Shown here: positions 1 through 11,110 of the stretch, one piece after another | Position numbering within the stretch: position 1 is the stretch's first letter | Layout: the number at the start of each line of letters is the position of its first letter | DNA from: Triops longicaudatus | Taxonomy: Eukaryota > Arthropoda > Branchiopoda > Notostraca > Triopsidae | Assembly: GCA_022885665.1 (NCBI GenBank) | Contig: JAGQDJ010000061.1 | Location: 186,001 to 250,000, forward strand | Length of the DNA: 64,000 nucleotides | Reading direction: 5' to 3' | Notes under the pieces: model-generated | The model's input: only the letters and a program-made list of their open reading frames with translations | Database searches by the model: none | What the model was told of the DNA's origin: nothing | Program-made: the position numbers and the translations under genes

Positions 1-1540
1 ACGTGTCTCTCTTTGAAACTGACTAGAGCGGTCGTGGTAGTCAAAATGGAAACACTTTCCACTACTTTTTACGTCAACCAAGGTCCAACTGAATGGAAAA
101 CGGCTCCAACAGGAAGACAAAATGGGCCAACGGATCAGTCTACGATAGAAAGCCCCTAGAAATGCAATCACAACACAGAACGCCTTCCCTGCCCATTCCA
201 ACAATGAATTAACCTGACAAGAACAAATACTACCCCTTCGTCTTCCCCGACTACCCTACAACAACCACAACAATGAAATTCCCCTTGGTCATTAGCCAAC
301 ACAAATTACTTCTCTTATTGTCATCATTTGTTAACCCACAGTGGCGTTACAAAGTAGGAGGTATTTAAGACTGTGCTGAGTCTAAGGCGCTATGGCCTCA
401 CAATACGGCTCATTCTTTTCAACTATAGAACACACACGGTTCAACAATCTTGAAAACTTTCGTGACAGTAAAGTTTCTCTAATATCCGCGGATGAGACAA
501 TTGAGGGCTTTTTTTCCCAAATATTGCTTGAAAATTCAGACAATTAAACTGAAATATCGATCATGAAAACTCGACGTCAAAATGAAGTAGAAATTCTCAG
601 AAAATTCTCTTCGACACCAGACCATAAAAAAAGCTTTTTTGACAATCCAAACCACCCTCGCACTCGAAGCAGTCTCACTAACCCTCGAAAGTGGCAATTC
701 AACCCCTGAAGATTTATATCGGACGACATGTGGGCCTAAAAACGGAAGAATTTGTCGACAAAGTATTTAGCCTCTTCCTTCACTCTGCCTCTTTCTCTCT
801 TCTTAAGGAGAAAAGGCCCCCCAAATAGGATGGAGGGGTGAAGAACGCCTCACAGTGGGGGTAAAAGGAAGTCACATTTCCACATTCAACCAAGAACCCA
901 AGAAAGGGAAGGAACGTACATGGTACATCCGTATGTCACTAGTTAGTAGTTTTTACCCCCGCAACCCCCTCTCCCTTATTCAACGCTTCCTTCCTTGGAA
1001 TACGCATTTGCATGTGATTATGGGCGACAAGTTACCCCACCACCCCTGAAACAAGACGGTTAAAAAGATTGCCTCTTTAATTTACCCTAACCTCGCATAG
1101 AACTTGTGTACTTCTTGCGAAAATGTAAAAATAATTAAAAACTAATAACAATAATGAAAATTAACGCAACAAGAGGGTTAACAATGTCCTCTCGAGCTCC
1201 TTAACCTAACTTAACCTTGAACTTGATTTATTTCGGTAAAGAAAAACAAAAGTTTTAGCTATGAAGTAACCCTCCTTACCACCCCAACCCCCCTTAAGGG
1301 TCTTTCAAGGAGGAAGTGTGTCCCTCGTGCAAGAGTACCACGCTTCTATGTTGTACTGGTATCATCAACACCAGGAAACGAAAACCAGTTTTCTGTGGTC
1401 GTTGATCGTTTGGTGACAATCAACAACCCTGGGAAATTGAACGTGACAGCCCGAGACGACACAAAATGAGACCTTTTCTAACCTTCTTTCCGAAAACGAC
1501 AACATATCCATAAGAAGAAACCAGAAAAAAAAATCAGGAA
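1..1540. other. No gene seen; anonymous AT-rich DNA
   Basis: Only short open frames occur on either strand, and none has a recognisable motif or a plausible splice partner. No tandem repeat or RNA gene was recognised by eye. One isolated copy of the GTGGCTAATAAGTTC motif, described for 5.26-5.70 kb, begins just beyond this stretch at about 1,549. Confidence 0.5.
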
Positions 1541-1769
1541 ACTGATACGTGGCTAATAAGTTCTGGAACTAGTTTTCGTTGCAGTCAATGGGATGCCATA
1601 ACTTACTTGTCAAAAAAAAAAACGGAACAAAATGAACAAAACTGAATAAATATAATTAACATAACGGCATTAGTGGTTCATTTTAAGGTTTACAATATCA
1701 TCCTAAAGGACGTGTTATCATTTTTGGCCAGTTTTCAAAACTAAATGCAAGCATTTCCACCGTCTAAGA

Positions 1770-2190
1770 TTCCGGTTAACCAAACTGTATTCGGTTGATC
1801 GAAACCCTTTGGAGAAAAGGACAGAGCAATCCAATTAAACGATTCGATTAATCGAAACCAAGGGGGAAAGGGGTATGGTTTTCTTTCTTTCAAGCATCTG
1901 ATTTATCTAATTGAACACCGAAACAACTATAAGAAAATAAAATTTAGCCCAATTAACTGCCTACAGTCCGACACATAGAAATTATGAAGCAAAAAGTTCT
2001 GCCTTACTCGCAAAATGCCTCAAACTCTAATGAACCAAATTGTTCAGTTGATCGGAACGCTAACAAGGACGATCTTCACGGGATTTCAGTTAACCGACAG
2101 AAGTTTGGTTAATCAGAACCCCAATAAAACTGACCATTGCTTTGCTTCCGAATAACCAAATCCAAGTCCGTTGATTGGAACCATGATGAG
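1770..2190. repeat. Diverged ~60-base tandem array
   Basis: A degenerate unit holding an AACCAAA-type half and a GGTTGATCGGAAC-type half recurs near 1,774, 1,831, 2,030, 2,090 and 2,152, with weaker copies near 1,900 and 1,940. Neighbouring copies are about 57-60 bases apart. Examples are CGGTTGATCGAAACC, CGATTAATCGAAACC, AGTTGATCGGAACG and GGTTAATCAGAACCC. The array has no open frame of note. Its boundaries are approximate because the edge copies are very diverged. Confidence 0.55.
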
Positions 2191-2719
2191 GGAAATGATA
2201 CGGAGGATCATTCGTTTAATTAAATCACGTTTATACAATTTTTCTTCTTTTTGATGTCTAATTAGACGTGTTTTTACACTTTTTAGACATTTAAGACTTT
2301 ATTTTCCCGTAAAAGAAAAAACATTGCGAACAAGACCGACATTTCGCTACAGAAAGTAGTTTAAAAATAAATTTTCTCACGAGATTTCACGAAAAAATCA
2401 ATGAAAAAATTGGAGATTTTCAATAAGCCCAGGTTACCAAAAAGGGTGCGAAAAAGAGAAAAAGGGGATATCGGCAGCGACAAGATACACCGGACATTAA
2501 GGAGACAAGAGGCATGAGAGCGAGGCTGCGAGAAAAATGAGATGAAAGATGGGAGTATGTGAAGGTGCTGTGAAGTAAAACTCGGCGAACCGTTGAAAAG
2601 GAATGAAAGAAAGCAAAAAGGTTGGAAGAAAGAAGGCCAGAAGTATGAAGAAGGTTTTTGTATTCGACGTATGCAAATGAGGTGATGATGGATCGCGTAC
2701 TTAAAGACCCGTAACGTCA

Positions 2720-4290
2720 TTCGTTAGCCAACTAAAGTTACTCAGACTTACGACCAGCCATCGACTTCAATAACACTTAAACCTGGTCACACAGTAGCTG
2801 CAGTACAATTGACTTCAACAATGTTAAGTTCACCTTCATTTAACGAGCTATTCTTCAAAGCTTCTTCATCTCAATTCTTCAATCAACGAATCAATTTTTG
2901 TACGCTGAAGCTCCTTGCAATAACTACATGCTAGTTAAATAAACAACTGGACCTTCACTTTATGTTCATTTCAAATAATCTTAACTTACAGAATTTAAAT
3001 CTATTTCGACTTACAAGTCTTAACATAAAATTAGAATAAAAATCAAATATAGGATAACTAATGCTCTTTACGAGAAACTATCGTCATGACCTCCATCTTC
3101 AAACTGTCTTCAATGTCTTCAAAACCTTCAATAATTTCATATTCAAAATTATCTTCATTTCAGTGAAAATCTTGATTTTTTTGCTGATTTACTATATTTC
3201 ATAAATTTTCGTGATTTTACTTGAAAACAATATTCATTATCTTCATTGAACTAAATACTTTGTACTCTACAATCTTCGTTTCCTTAACACAGTCCTCATA
3301 GTCTTCATTTTCCTGTAAAATCTTCAGATTCTTTTCTTTCAAACTGAGCTTCTTTCTTAAATTTCCAGTTAATCTTCACGTTCATCTTCGTTTTCCTAGA
3401 CTGTCTCAGGCTCTTCTTTTGCGATGAATTTTCACAATCTTAATCTGCAAAATAGACTGTATTCTCACACAAATCTTGAAAAAATGCACAAAATCTCCAA
3501 TTTCATGAATCTTCGAATTCTTCACTTTTATGCAAGCTTCCTTATCTTCACTACACTAATAGCTTCATCATCTTCTATCATCTTCGTTTCATCAGCAAAA
3601 CCCTCACAGTCTATATATTCCTGAGAAATCTCCATAATCTTCACAATAAAACGAATCTTATCTTCAACATCAAGCTAAACTTCACGTTAATCTTGACCTC
3701 TTTAATTATCTCAAATCTTCGTTTTCAGTGCATAAGTTAGAAGTTTTTAATCTTCTAACAATTAGGTTTTCATCCTCCTTCGTCTTCATCTTTGTTTCCA
3801 ATTTTAATCTAAACAGTTTCTCCAAAAATTCTCGAACTTCGCGAATATTCTGTTTAGTCCTTTTCTAACCAATCTTATCTTCATCAACCTAAAACTTTCA
3901 CCTTCTCTAATCTTCAATTCTAAGTTTAATTCCCATAATTTTTACACTTTTCACTTTTAGCAATCGTCGTTTTCTTCGCTTCCGAGAAAAACTTTATTGT
4001 TTCCAACAGTAAAGTTTATGAAGATTCACTGTCGTTTCAATTTGTAAAAAAAAATTTCAAGCATTCCCCACTAACCTTGAGAAGATGCGTAACTCCAAAT
4101 CTTCAAAAATATTCTTTCAACTTTCTTTCCAGGGCACAATCTATTTTTCAAAATGAAAACGACCTCAGTTTTCCGTTAAAACTGTGTCAAATATTTTGTA
4201 TCACTAGTATATTCCGTATTCCCACGAAAACACAAGTTAAGAATCTTCGATTTCAGGAAACTTCTCCCACCACACTACATGAGAATAATT
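2720..4290. repeat. TCTTC/CTTCA-rich cryptically simple tract
   Basis: The plus strand is strongly enriched in CTTCA, TCTTCA and ATCTTCGTTTTC words. Copies of the last word fall near 3,270, 3,385, 3,583 and 3,716. The complementary strand is therefore GAAGA-rich. Short open frames here, such as 3,424-3,624 and 4,077-4,292, take their composition from the simple sequence and are not called as genes. Confidence 0.6.
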
Positions 4291-4484
4291 AATCACAATT
4301 TAATTAATCCAACGGATTGGGAATCCTCCTTCCTTTAGTGAACAGGAAATGGGCGTGTAACTCAAAATTCCTAAAAGATTTTCACTATTGAGTTTAGTTC
4401 GACTTCGGATTCATTGCTAACACCGCGGTCGCAACACAACGTCATATAGCAAGCTTAAGCTAACGAGCTAAGCTTACTCGCATC

Positions 4485-4625
4485 CACACTGAAGCGCAGC
4501 TCGGAGGCGACTGAAGGCTGCGATTGGGAAGCGGTAGCTTCCAGGGCAGCCAAGCCGGGGTGAAGAGGCGCTGCTGCCGGGGGAGAGGGAAGCGACACGG
4601 TCAGCGTGACCGAAAACGCCGTTAG
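4485..4625. other. GC-rich island in AT-rich DNA
   Basis: About 140 bases are clearly richer in G and C than the surrounding DNA. The minus strand is open across it (4,455-4,640, 61 codons, rich in Ser, Ala and Pro). It has a plausible 3' splice site (CCCCCGGCAG) and 5' splice site (GCGA then GTAAGC) within it. It could be an isolated exon, a regulatory island or inserted DNA. Nothing links it to a named gene. Confidence 0.3.
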
Positions 4626-4836
4626 CTTTGAGCTACTCACCCGTTACTTTAGGAAAAAATATTTGAAAAATCGAAAAAAATTTTAATATCACCAGTTTGG
4701 GAGGTATTTGCGCTAATCCGTAATGTTGTTCTTGCTTTTACTACCTTTTGCTTTTGCAAGTTTGTTACAATGTGAGATATCACGAAAAGTTAAACCAACG
4801 TCTTAAGAGGTCAGAACAAACTAGGACAACGTAAGC

Positions 4837-5088
4837 ATGAAACATGTAGAAGGTGTCCCACAGACTATGGACCGACCTGGATTTTTCATGATTTTAGGCT
4901 CTGGGACTAATTCCACTGTTGATATAGCCGAAATAGTAATGTTACTTGTTTATTTCAACTGGCATGTCATATCTGATGGGCTCTATTTGCCAATTTACTA
5001 TAACATTCGCGCTGATTTTGAAATCGCCACGGCAAATAAGGACTGGGACAGGATTACAGAGAAATATATGAGCAACTTACCAGCTTAG
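4837..5088 (+). CDS. Coding-like 83-codon open frame, unknown
   Basis: The frame runs from an ATG to a TAG and encodes 83 residues. The amino-acid mix looks like a folded protein rather than simple repeat: a hydrophobic stretch around residues 30-55 is followed by a charged C-terminus containing DWDRITEKY. An AATAAA polyadenylation hexamer lies about 70 bases after the stop, near 5,158. I do not recognise the family. It could be a small gene, a last exon, a retrocopied fragment or chance. Of the frames in the first 28 kb it has the most coding-like composition. Confidence 0.3.
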   Translation: MKHVEGVPQTMDRPGFFMILGSGTNSTVDIAEIVMLLVYFNWHVISDGLYLPIYYNIRADFEIATANKDWDRITEKYMSNLPA

Positions 5089-5258
5089 AAATTTAGCAGC
5101 CAACACGGCATTTTTCACTTTTTGAGGCTTTTTGGTGTACTTTAATGTTAAGCTTATGAATAAACATGCTCAGTATTGTTAAAAGTAGTTATGTTTGTGC
5201 AAATTGAGTAGCTAAATAATCACTTTGTAATAATATTAACCGGGACCTAAAATGCACA

Positions 5259-5702
5259 GTGGCTAATAAGCTCCGGGATTTTTTTTTGGCATTTAAATCG
5301 TCCCAGTAAAATTAATTGCTTGAATGGAAATCTTCCTTGTTTGAAGCCTTTTTGAGGGTTTCAATACCAACATCATGTAAAAACAAAATTAAATCATGGA
5401 GTCTAATTTACCAATTTTACTTTTTGAGACAAAAAGTGGTTGTTTGCAGTACAGATGTCTTGAAATACATTATATGTGTGGCTAATAAATTCGGGGATTA
5501 TTTTAGTTTGGAACACGTACGAAGCTGTCCCGGAGGTTATTAGACACTTTGTGAGTTTCTTGAAACTGGGCCATTAATAATGTTAAGCTAACGTTAATTG
5601 AATTTAATTAATAGACTTTGCTGTACTCTCCGTTCTAAAGTCTCGTTTTACGCTAAAACTGGTTACAAGTCTACATTTTCCATGTCGATTAAGTTCCGGG
5701 AC
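5259..5702 (+). repeat. Tandem array, GTGGCTAATAAGTTCCGGGA core, ~210-base period
   Basis: A 20-base core occurs at about 5,259 (GTGGCTAATAAGCTCCGGGA), 5,478 (GTGGCTAATAAATTCGGGGA) and 5,683 (a weaker copy ending AAGTTCCGGGAC), spaced 219 and 205 bases. A further copy stands alone at about 1,549. The sequence between cores is mostly unrelated, apart from short AT-rich similarities. Confidence 0.6.
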
Positions 5703-5855
5703 AGTTTTGTCTTCAATTAAATGCATTTAAGTCCGAGAACTTTTGGCCATCATTGATTAAATTCACGTTTTCAAAGAAAATCTATTGAAAATATTGCGAC
5801 AAGCATAGAATATTCTCTCCTTTACCTCGGCTTAAATAACCTAACGTATCTGAAA

Positions 5856-6195
5856 CTCTTTAAACTCGCTTTACGATTGCTTTTCGTTCAAATTTCCCTT
5901 TTTCAAACATTGTAAATCAAAATCAATGATTTAAACAAGAAACTTCGTGTGAGTAACTCGAAAATCCATTCGAAGCGACTCAAGTTAACGAAATCAGAGC
6001 ACATCAAAGCTGTTTAGGTTCGCTTTACGATCACAATTAGTCCCAATTCGATTCTGTGCAGCATTTTTCCTCAACAAAGTTTATTTTAAATCTAAAAACT
6101 TGGTGCTTGTGAACTCTAAAGCTCATTTTGGTCAACTTTCGCATGCTTAATGCACACAACCCTAAAATATGATCTCTTCAAACTCGCTTTACGAT
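5856..6195 (+). repeat. Tandem array, TTTAAACTCGCTTTACGAT core, ~160-base period
   Basis: Three copies of a core of about 20 bases lie at 5,856-5,877, 6,009-6,031 and 6,174-6,195, spaced 153 and 165 bases. The invariant part is CGCTTTACGAT. Spacers are diverged. The array directly follows the GTGGCTAATAAG array but has a different core. Confidence 0.55.
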
Positions 6196-6359
6196 ATTAC
6201 CAGCCTTATAATCCAGTTTTCGTTCTCGTACATCACGTTTTCCAGTAGATTGGAGCTTTCTTACACTTGTCGGCTCTTTGATTCTCTTTGGCACACAATG
6301 TTCGTCCTCCTTAACCACTTTAGCCCTGTTTCCAACCCTCAGGGGGTAAGGCTTTAGTG

Positions 6360-8600
6360 GGGTGAAGAGGCTAGCAGGCTACGAAACCAGTCTTTTTTAC
6401 TTTCAATATCATTTTCACACTTTTTTCTCTTTTTTTCTTTTATTTCTCTCTTTTTCCTTTTTTTTTTCCTTTTGTTATTTTATTTTTAAATTCTTTTCTT
6501 TGCTTTACCCAAAGCGGTGGTATAAAGATTTCCCAAACGGGTGCAAACTGCAGCGGACAACAGATGAATAAAATATTAACAAGGGTAGAGGGTTACTAAG
6601 GGTTAAGGAGGGGTGAAAAACGTTTCAAAAAGTTACATTGAAGGTTACCGAAAGAAAATACATGAAAAAAGAGGGGAACTGAAAGTAGAAGAGACGTTTC
6701 AGGGGGTCTGAGAATACAATTTCAACAAGGGGTGAAAAACCACCGGCGCCCTGGGCGGAGGCTTTTAGCCCCTCCTTTTCAATCTACAAGAATTTTGTAC
6801 GTAAAAGTTTCAAAAAAAATGTTTTCAGGCCGAAAACGCTTTTCAAAATCTCGAAAACTCCCCAAAATTCCCCTTTTTGGGCTAAAATAGGGGTTCAGGG
6901 GTAGATCACCCTACTAACCTTTATAATTGTGAAGAGCACCTGTCTTTTTATTCAAATACCCGCAGATTGCGTGGTAACTGCATAATAGAAAAATTCCGGC
7001 TGTCATACTGGGATTGCAAAGATAGGGGCGGGGCTTAGAGGTGATAGGCGTCACGGTTCTGTCAAAAATGGGGAGGAGCTAAGGTCTGAAAGAATTTTTC
7101 GGTGTACACGAGCGTAGGGGCCCATCCATCACGTGTATAAATTGTCAGCACGAAAGTGGGCTAAGATTGAATAGGGAGGGTAAGGGGGGTGGGAGGAGGT
7201 GGGAATATGTTAGAGGCATATCGAATGGTGAAGTTGTTATCTATCGGCTTATATAGGCTTTGGTATGTCAGGAAACTTTTTATCAAGGTTGTTTTCGCCT
7301 TGAAAGGACCGTAATAATCAATCGATCGCAAAACGACTGGGTTTGTTATGAAAATGGAGGGTTGACGTAAGTCGAGGGTGTGTATATGTGCTATCAAGTA
7401 CGGTATGAGTAGTTACTTGCTTTAAATTTGCGTAAAAACCGCGAATTTCTGGACAATTTTAAGAGCGTTCAATAAAAAGTGGTGCGATGGTCATAAGAAA
7501 AGCACGTGCAATGTCTCAGGGACTATTGAACTTTGTTCAATTTCGTTTTAAATTGAGGTAATTCACGTTTATTTTTTCAGAAAACTTAACATATTTGCAA
7601 TTAGCAACTTAAATGTAAGAAATTCAGGTAAACTAATGGTCATTTATGGCTAAATTTGCCAAAAATACGGATTTTTATTTCATTTTTCAGTAAGCCCTTT
7701 GAATTTGGCTTTCTTCGAGCTTCGAAAGCCGAAAGTTTTTCCACCTTTGTTTTTGTATAAAAAAACAAGCTTTTATTTGCTCGTGATTCATTGTCACGCA
7801 AAGGTTGAAGTGCAAATGTAACTTACAGCCTAGTAACAATGGAAATTTTGTTTGTTAGCTTGTTCCATGGAAATAAAACTTGCTTATGCACGATTTCGTT
7901 AACAGATGGCGCAACTGGGCAGTCAGCCGCCATACTGGAAGTTTGCTATCATTGGCATGCGCTGTTTGAAAAAGTGCGTGCAATATTTATCTTCAAAGTG
8001 ACCTGAAATGTCACTGTTGTGCATCTCTGGCAGAAGAAACATCGAAGACTAGGATTTCACTAGGAAAGCATATGCTGGCGCCTAGAGTATCATATAGCAC
8101 GTCGAACTACAGTGACGCCACTTGTGACCTAAGCCTTAGCTACAATACATAGTTATGTTTCCCATTTTTGGATTTTTTTAGGTCCTGAACTCTAGAGAAT
8201 AGACAAATATACAATTGTTTACTTCTTAACATAACCAATATGTGTTAGTCACTTTCATGTCTACAACAGAGTTGCCGAACTTAAGCGATCTAGCTTATCC
8301 TCTTTTGAGAGGAAAAGGATTTTTCCTTCAGCGTGTTTTGCAAGTATGCATTATTTTGCTTTATTTTTCGACAGTAATGTTAGGGATGCTAATCTACGTA
8401 GAACCGTCAAGAGTAATTTTGTTAAATTTGAGTACCAATTTTTTTTTTACTAAGACATGAATATGCCAGCTTACTTATTTACGACAAAATAGAAAAGAAC
8501 AAGGCTTTGATACCTAAAGTGGGATTCTTATAAATGAATTTTAGTGCAAATAACTTTAATAGCAAGCGAGCGATATTCGATATATCGGTATTAATCACAG
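6360..8600. other. No gene seen
   Basis: This stretch has a T-rich tract at about 6,410-6,500, a short GC-rich patch near 6,745 and only small open frames. One weak candidate exon sits at 8,258-8,409 (+). It starts ATGTCTACAACAGAG, encodes a short polar segment then a hydrophobic stretch, and ends at a plausible donor (AAGA then GTAATT). No partner exon was found, so no gene is called. Confidence 0.4.
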
Positions 8601-8613
8601 AAAACCTATGCAT

Positions 8614-8920
8614 GTGCTGGGCCTGGTTAGAGTTTGTAACTGTATTTCTATGGAGCAAGTTAACGTACTTTTCGTTCATTAGCTTTATTGTGTCACTCTG
8701 AATCATAACGCATTATTGCATGGAATACCCTTTCTGGTCCTCTACTTATACAGTGCTGGGGCAGGTTAGGGTTTGCAAGGTTGCTCTTCGTGGCGCTAAA
8801 GCACGCTTTTCTAGTCAGTGAACTCTTTTGTTGACACCCTGATCTGTACCGACGTGACTCTCATTGATGTGACCTTATAGGACTAAAATTAGGTCAGTGC
8901 TGAGTGAGGTTAGGGTATGG
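8614..8920 (+). repeat. 24-base-core tandem array, cluster 1 (3 copies)
   Basis: Copies of the GTGCTGTGTCAGGTTAGGG-TTTG core start at 8,614, 8,753 and 8,897, spaced 139 and 144 bases. They are more diverged than those near 20 kb. Example: GTGCTGGGGCAGGTTAGGG followed by TTTGC. Spacers share little obvious similarity. Confidence 0.65.
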
Positions 8921-11019
8921 AAATCTGGCCCAATCCATCGTATACCGAAATCTTTGGCCATAGCGACTTCACAGGGCTCCCACTCTATAAAAATGCCTTT
9001 GATAATACCTTTTGGTCGTCAAAAGGAAACCAATCCATCTTTGTATGAAGACGGAAGCTCCCTTGGCAACCCATCCCGAAAGAGTACCCACATCTTCCAA
9101 AAAAAAGGACACCGAGAGATAGAAACCTCTTCTTGCAGCATCTTCAGCTCGTGTATCTTGTGTGCTTGCAAGCGAGAAAAATACAACGAAAAAGGAGATG
9201 GAGGATGGCGAAAAGCATCCTATTGTAACCGTTCTCTCTCGCACACAAAAGGGCCCCTGGCGATAAAGTCGATAGGAGAAATAAAGAGAGATAGCACCTG
9301 AGAAGACAATTGACGGATTTTCTGGGCAAAGTTTTTCCTACACTTTTTGTTTCGCACCTCCATAAAAATGATTATGATTTCATAACCCAAAGCTGTCAAG
9401 AGCCTTTTGCAACAAAGAAACTGGCGGTTTCATTATTGGAATTTTTTGTCGCTTTTCTTTTCCGTCTCTCTGGATTCTGTTGCTATTTTTTTACCGGGAG
9501 TTTTTCTTTCGGCTCAGGAAGAGAAACAACTCATCTAATCCCCAGAGAAGCAGATCGTAACAATCTTGCTTCAGATTTCTTAAGAGAAACCGGAAGAAAT
9601 CCCCCGAGGAAACAAAAATTCTCTCGGTTGTGTTTTGTCAAAAAGTGAAAAAAGACCAGGAAGAATGAAATGAGAATGAATGTTTGAAAGGCTGCTGGAA
9701 ACAATCGGGGCCAATTGCCTTTATCAGGAACCTTAAAAAGAAAATAATTAATCTTGTCATTTATTTCCTTGTTCGCTAATTTTCTGGAATAAATTCCTTC
9801 TTCATTTCTATTTTTTGGCTGGAACGTGGAACATATTCCTGTGTCAGTTTTCATTGTCTAAATTCCAAGTTTGTGACGGATGATGTAAAGACAGGGAATT
9901 GGTTCTCCTAAACTGCTCTATTGTTACGTGCACAGAGAGGGATTTATAGGGGCAATGAATTATTGTCTAGGGTAGCACGAGGGCTAGGGTTTCTTCTGTC
10001 TTATTGACGTGGTACTTTTATTCTTCTACGCTATCTTCGTCTTGCTCTCCGTGTAGCATTGTTGTTTCCTATGAGGAATTCCGGGCGGATTTTTGTGGGT
10101 AAAAATTCGTCTTTCGGGGAAGAAAAATTCTTGGTCGTGGAGAATTTGTTACCGAATAAAATCGTTGTATTCGGCTGAATTTTCTTACGAGGGGTGTCAT
10201 TCACTGCGCAGCAGGAGATATTATTCCAAGGGTGTTTGAGAGGGCGAATGCGGCCAGTTAGGTTAGGCCTGTAGGCTGGCTAAATGCCCTTGTCATTGGG
10301 ATAGAAACCTATCAGAGCATGTTGAATTAGGAATTTCAGGATGGGGCGATCAAAGTGCGGAAGGACACGAGATTCTTCTAGATGCATATTTTTGTGAACA
10401 TTTGGAGGTAAATGGACCGTACACAACTACCAGAAGCCTAGCTTTAAGGTTCATGGTTGTTGTGAATTATGTAGAAATTCTAAAATTTCTTGAAACGTAC
10501 GGAGGCTAGGAATATTTCATAAGAAATAACGTTAGTTTATGATACCAATAGTTATATTAAACAATGTATCTTTCAGTGCTGTATAGTACGAAAGAGAGCT
10601 CCTTCGTCAACGTTGTGGATTCCAATGCGGTGAAAACTTAAAAGTACTTATGTACAACCAAGGAAATGAGCACAAATCTTTGTCAACATCCCACCTGGCT
10701 TTCTGGCAAAGGTAGTTTTATGTATCCCTCATACTCAAGCGTAGGTTGAAGGAAGCTTTATTCACTAAAACTAATGTAGTTAGTGCTTCATTGTATGGTG
10801 GGCAATATTTTTATACCGTTTCTAAGCAAATTATAACTTATTAGTCTCCTGCTTTACACGGAAACTGTGCCAATAGTTACTAAGTCTTTACTTACAAACG
10901 TATCGTTGACCCACGAGCCAAGTGGTAAAAAAAGTCCATTCCCGTTTGCTTGCTGGTCAAGAAATGTCAACCAGGCCAACAATGAATATGTCCACTGGTC
11001 CCCTTCAGCGGTCACGAAA

Positions 11020-11110
11020 CGTTCTCTTTCACCCCCTTGCGTTGTGCCTCAACCCGCTCCGCAACTCACTACCGATCACGCGAAGCGTAGAAAAGGTTCG
11101 ATTCCCTCAA
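11020..11110 (+). repeat. Copy of a repeat also found inverted at 13.1-13.25 kb
   Basis: The patch contains AACGTTCTCTTTC, then CTTGCGTTGTGCCTCAAC, then CCGCTCCGCAACT. The same order of words appears on the minus strand at 13,100-13,255, apparently twice (CTTGCATCGAGTCTCAAG and CTTGCGTGGTGCCTCAAT). This is a short, GC-richer dispersed repeat. No protein family was recognised in its translations. Confidence 0.45.

Noticed and set aside
8897..9854. Cluster of 60-134-codon frames on both strands
   Set aside because: They overlap in several phases, show no known domain and begin within a satellite core copy. No splice chain connects them.
11095..11105. GGTTCGATTCC, a perfect tRNA/SINE B-box word
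   Set aside because: No A box, no acceptor or anticodon stems upstream and no T-run terminator at the right distance. It lies in a dispersed repeat patch.
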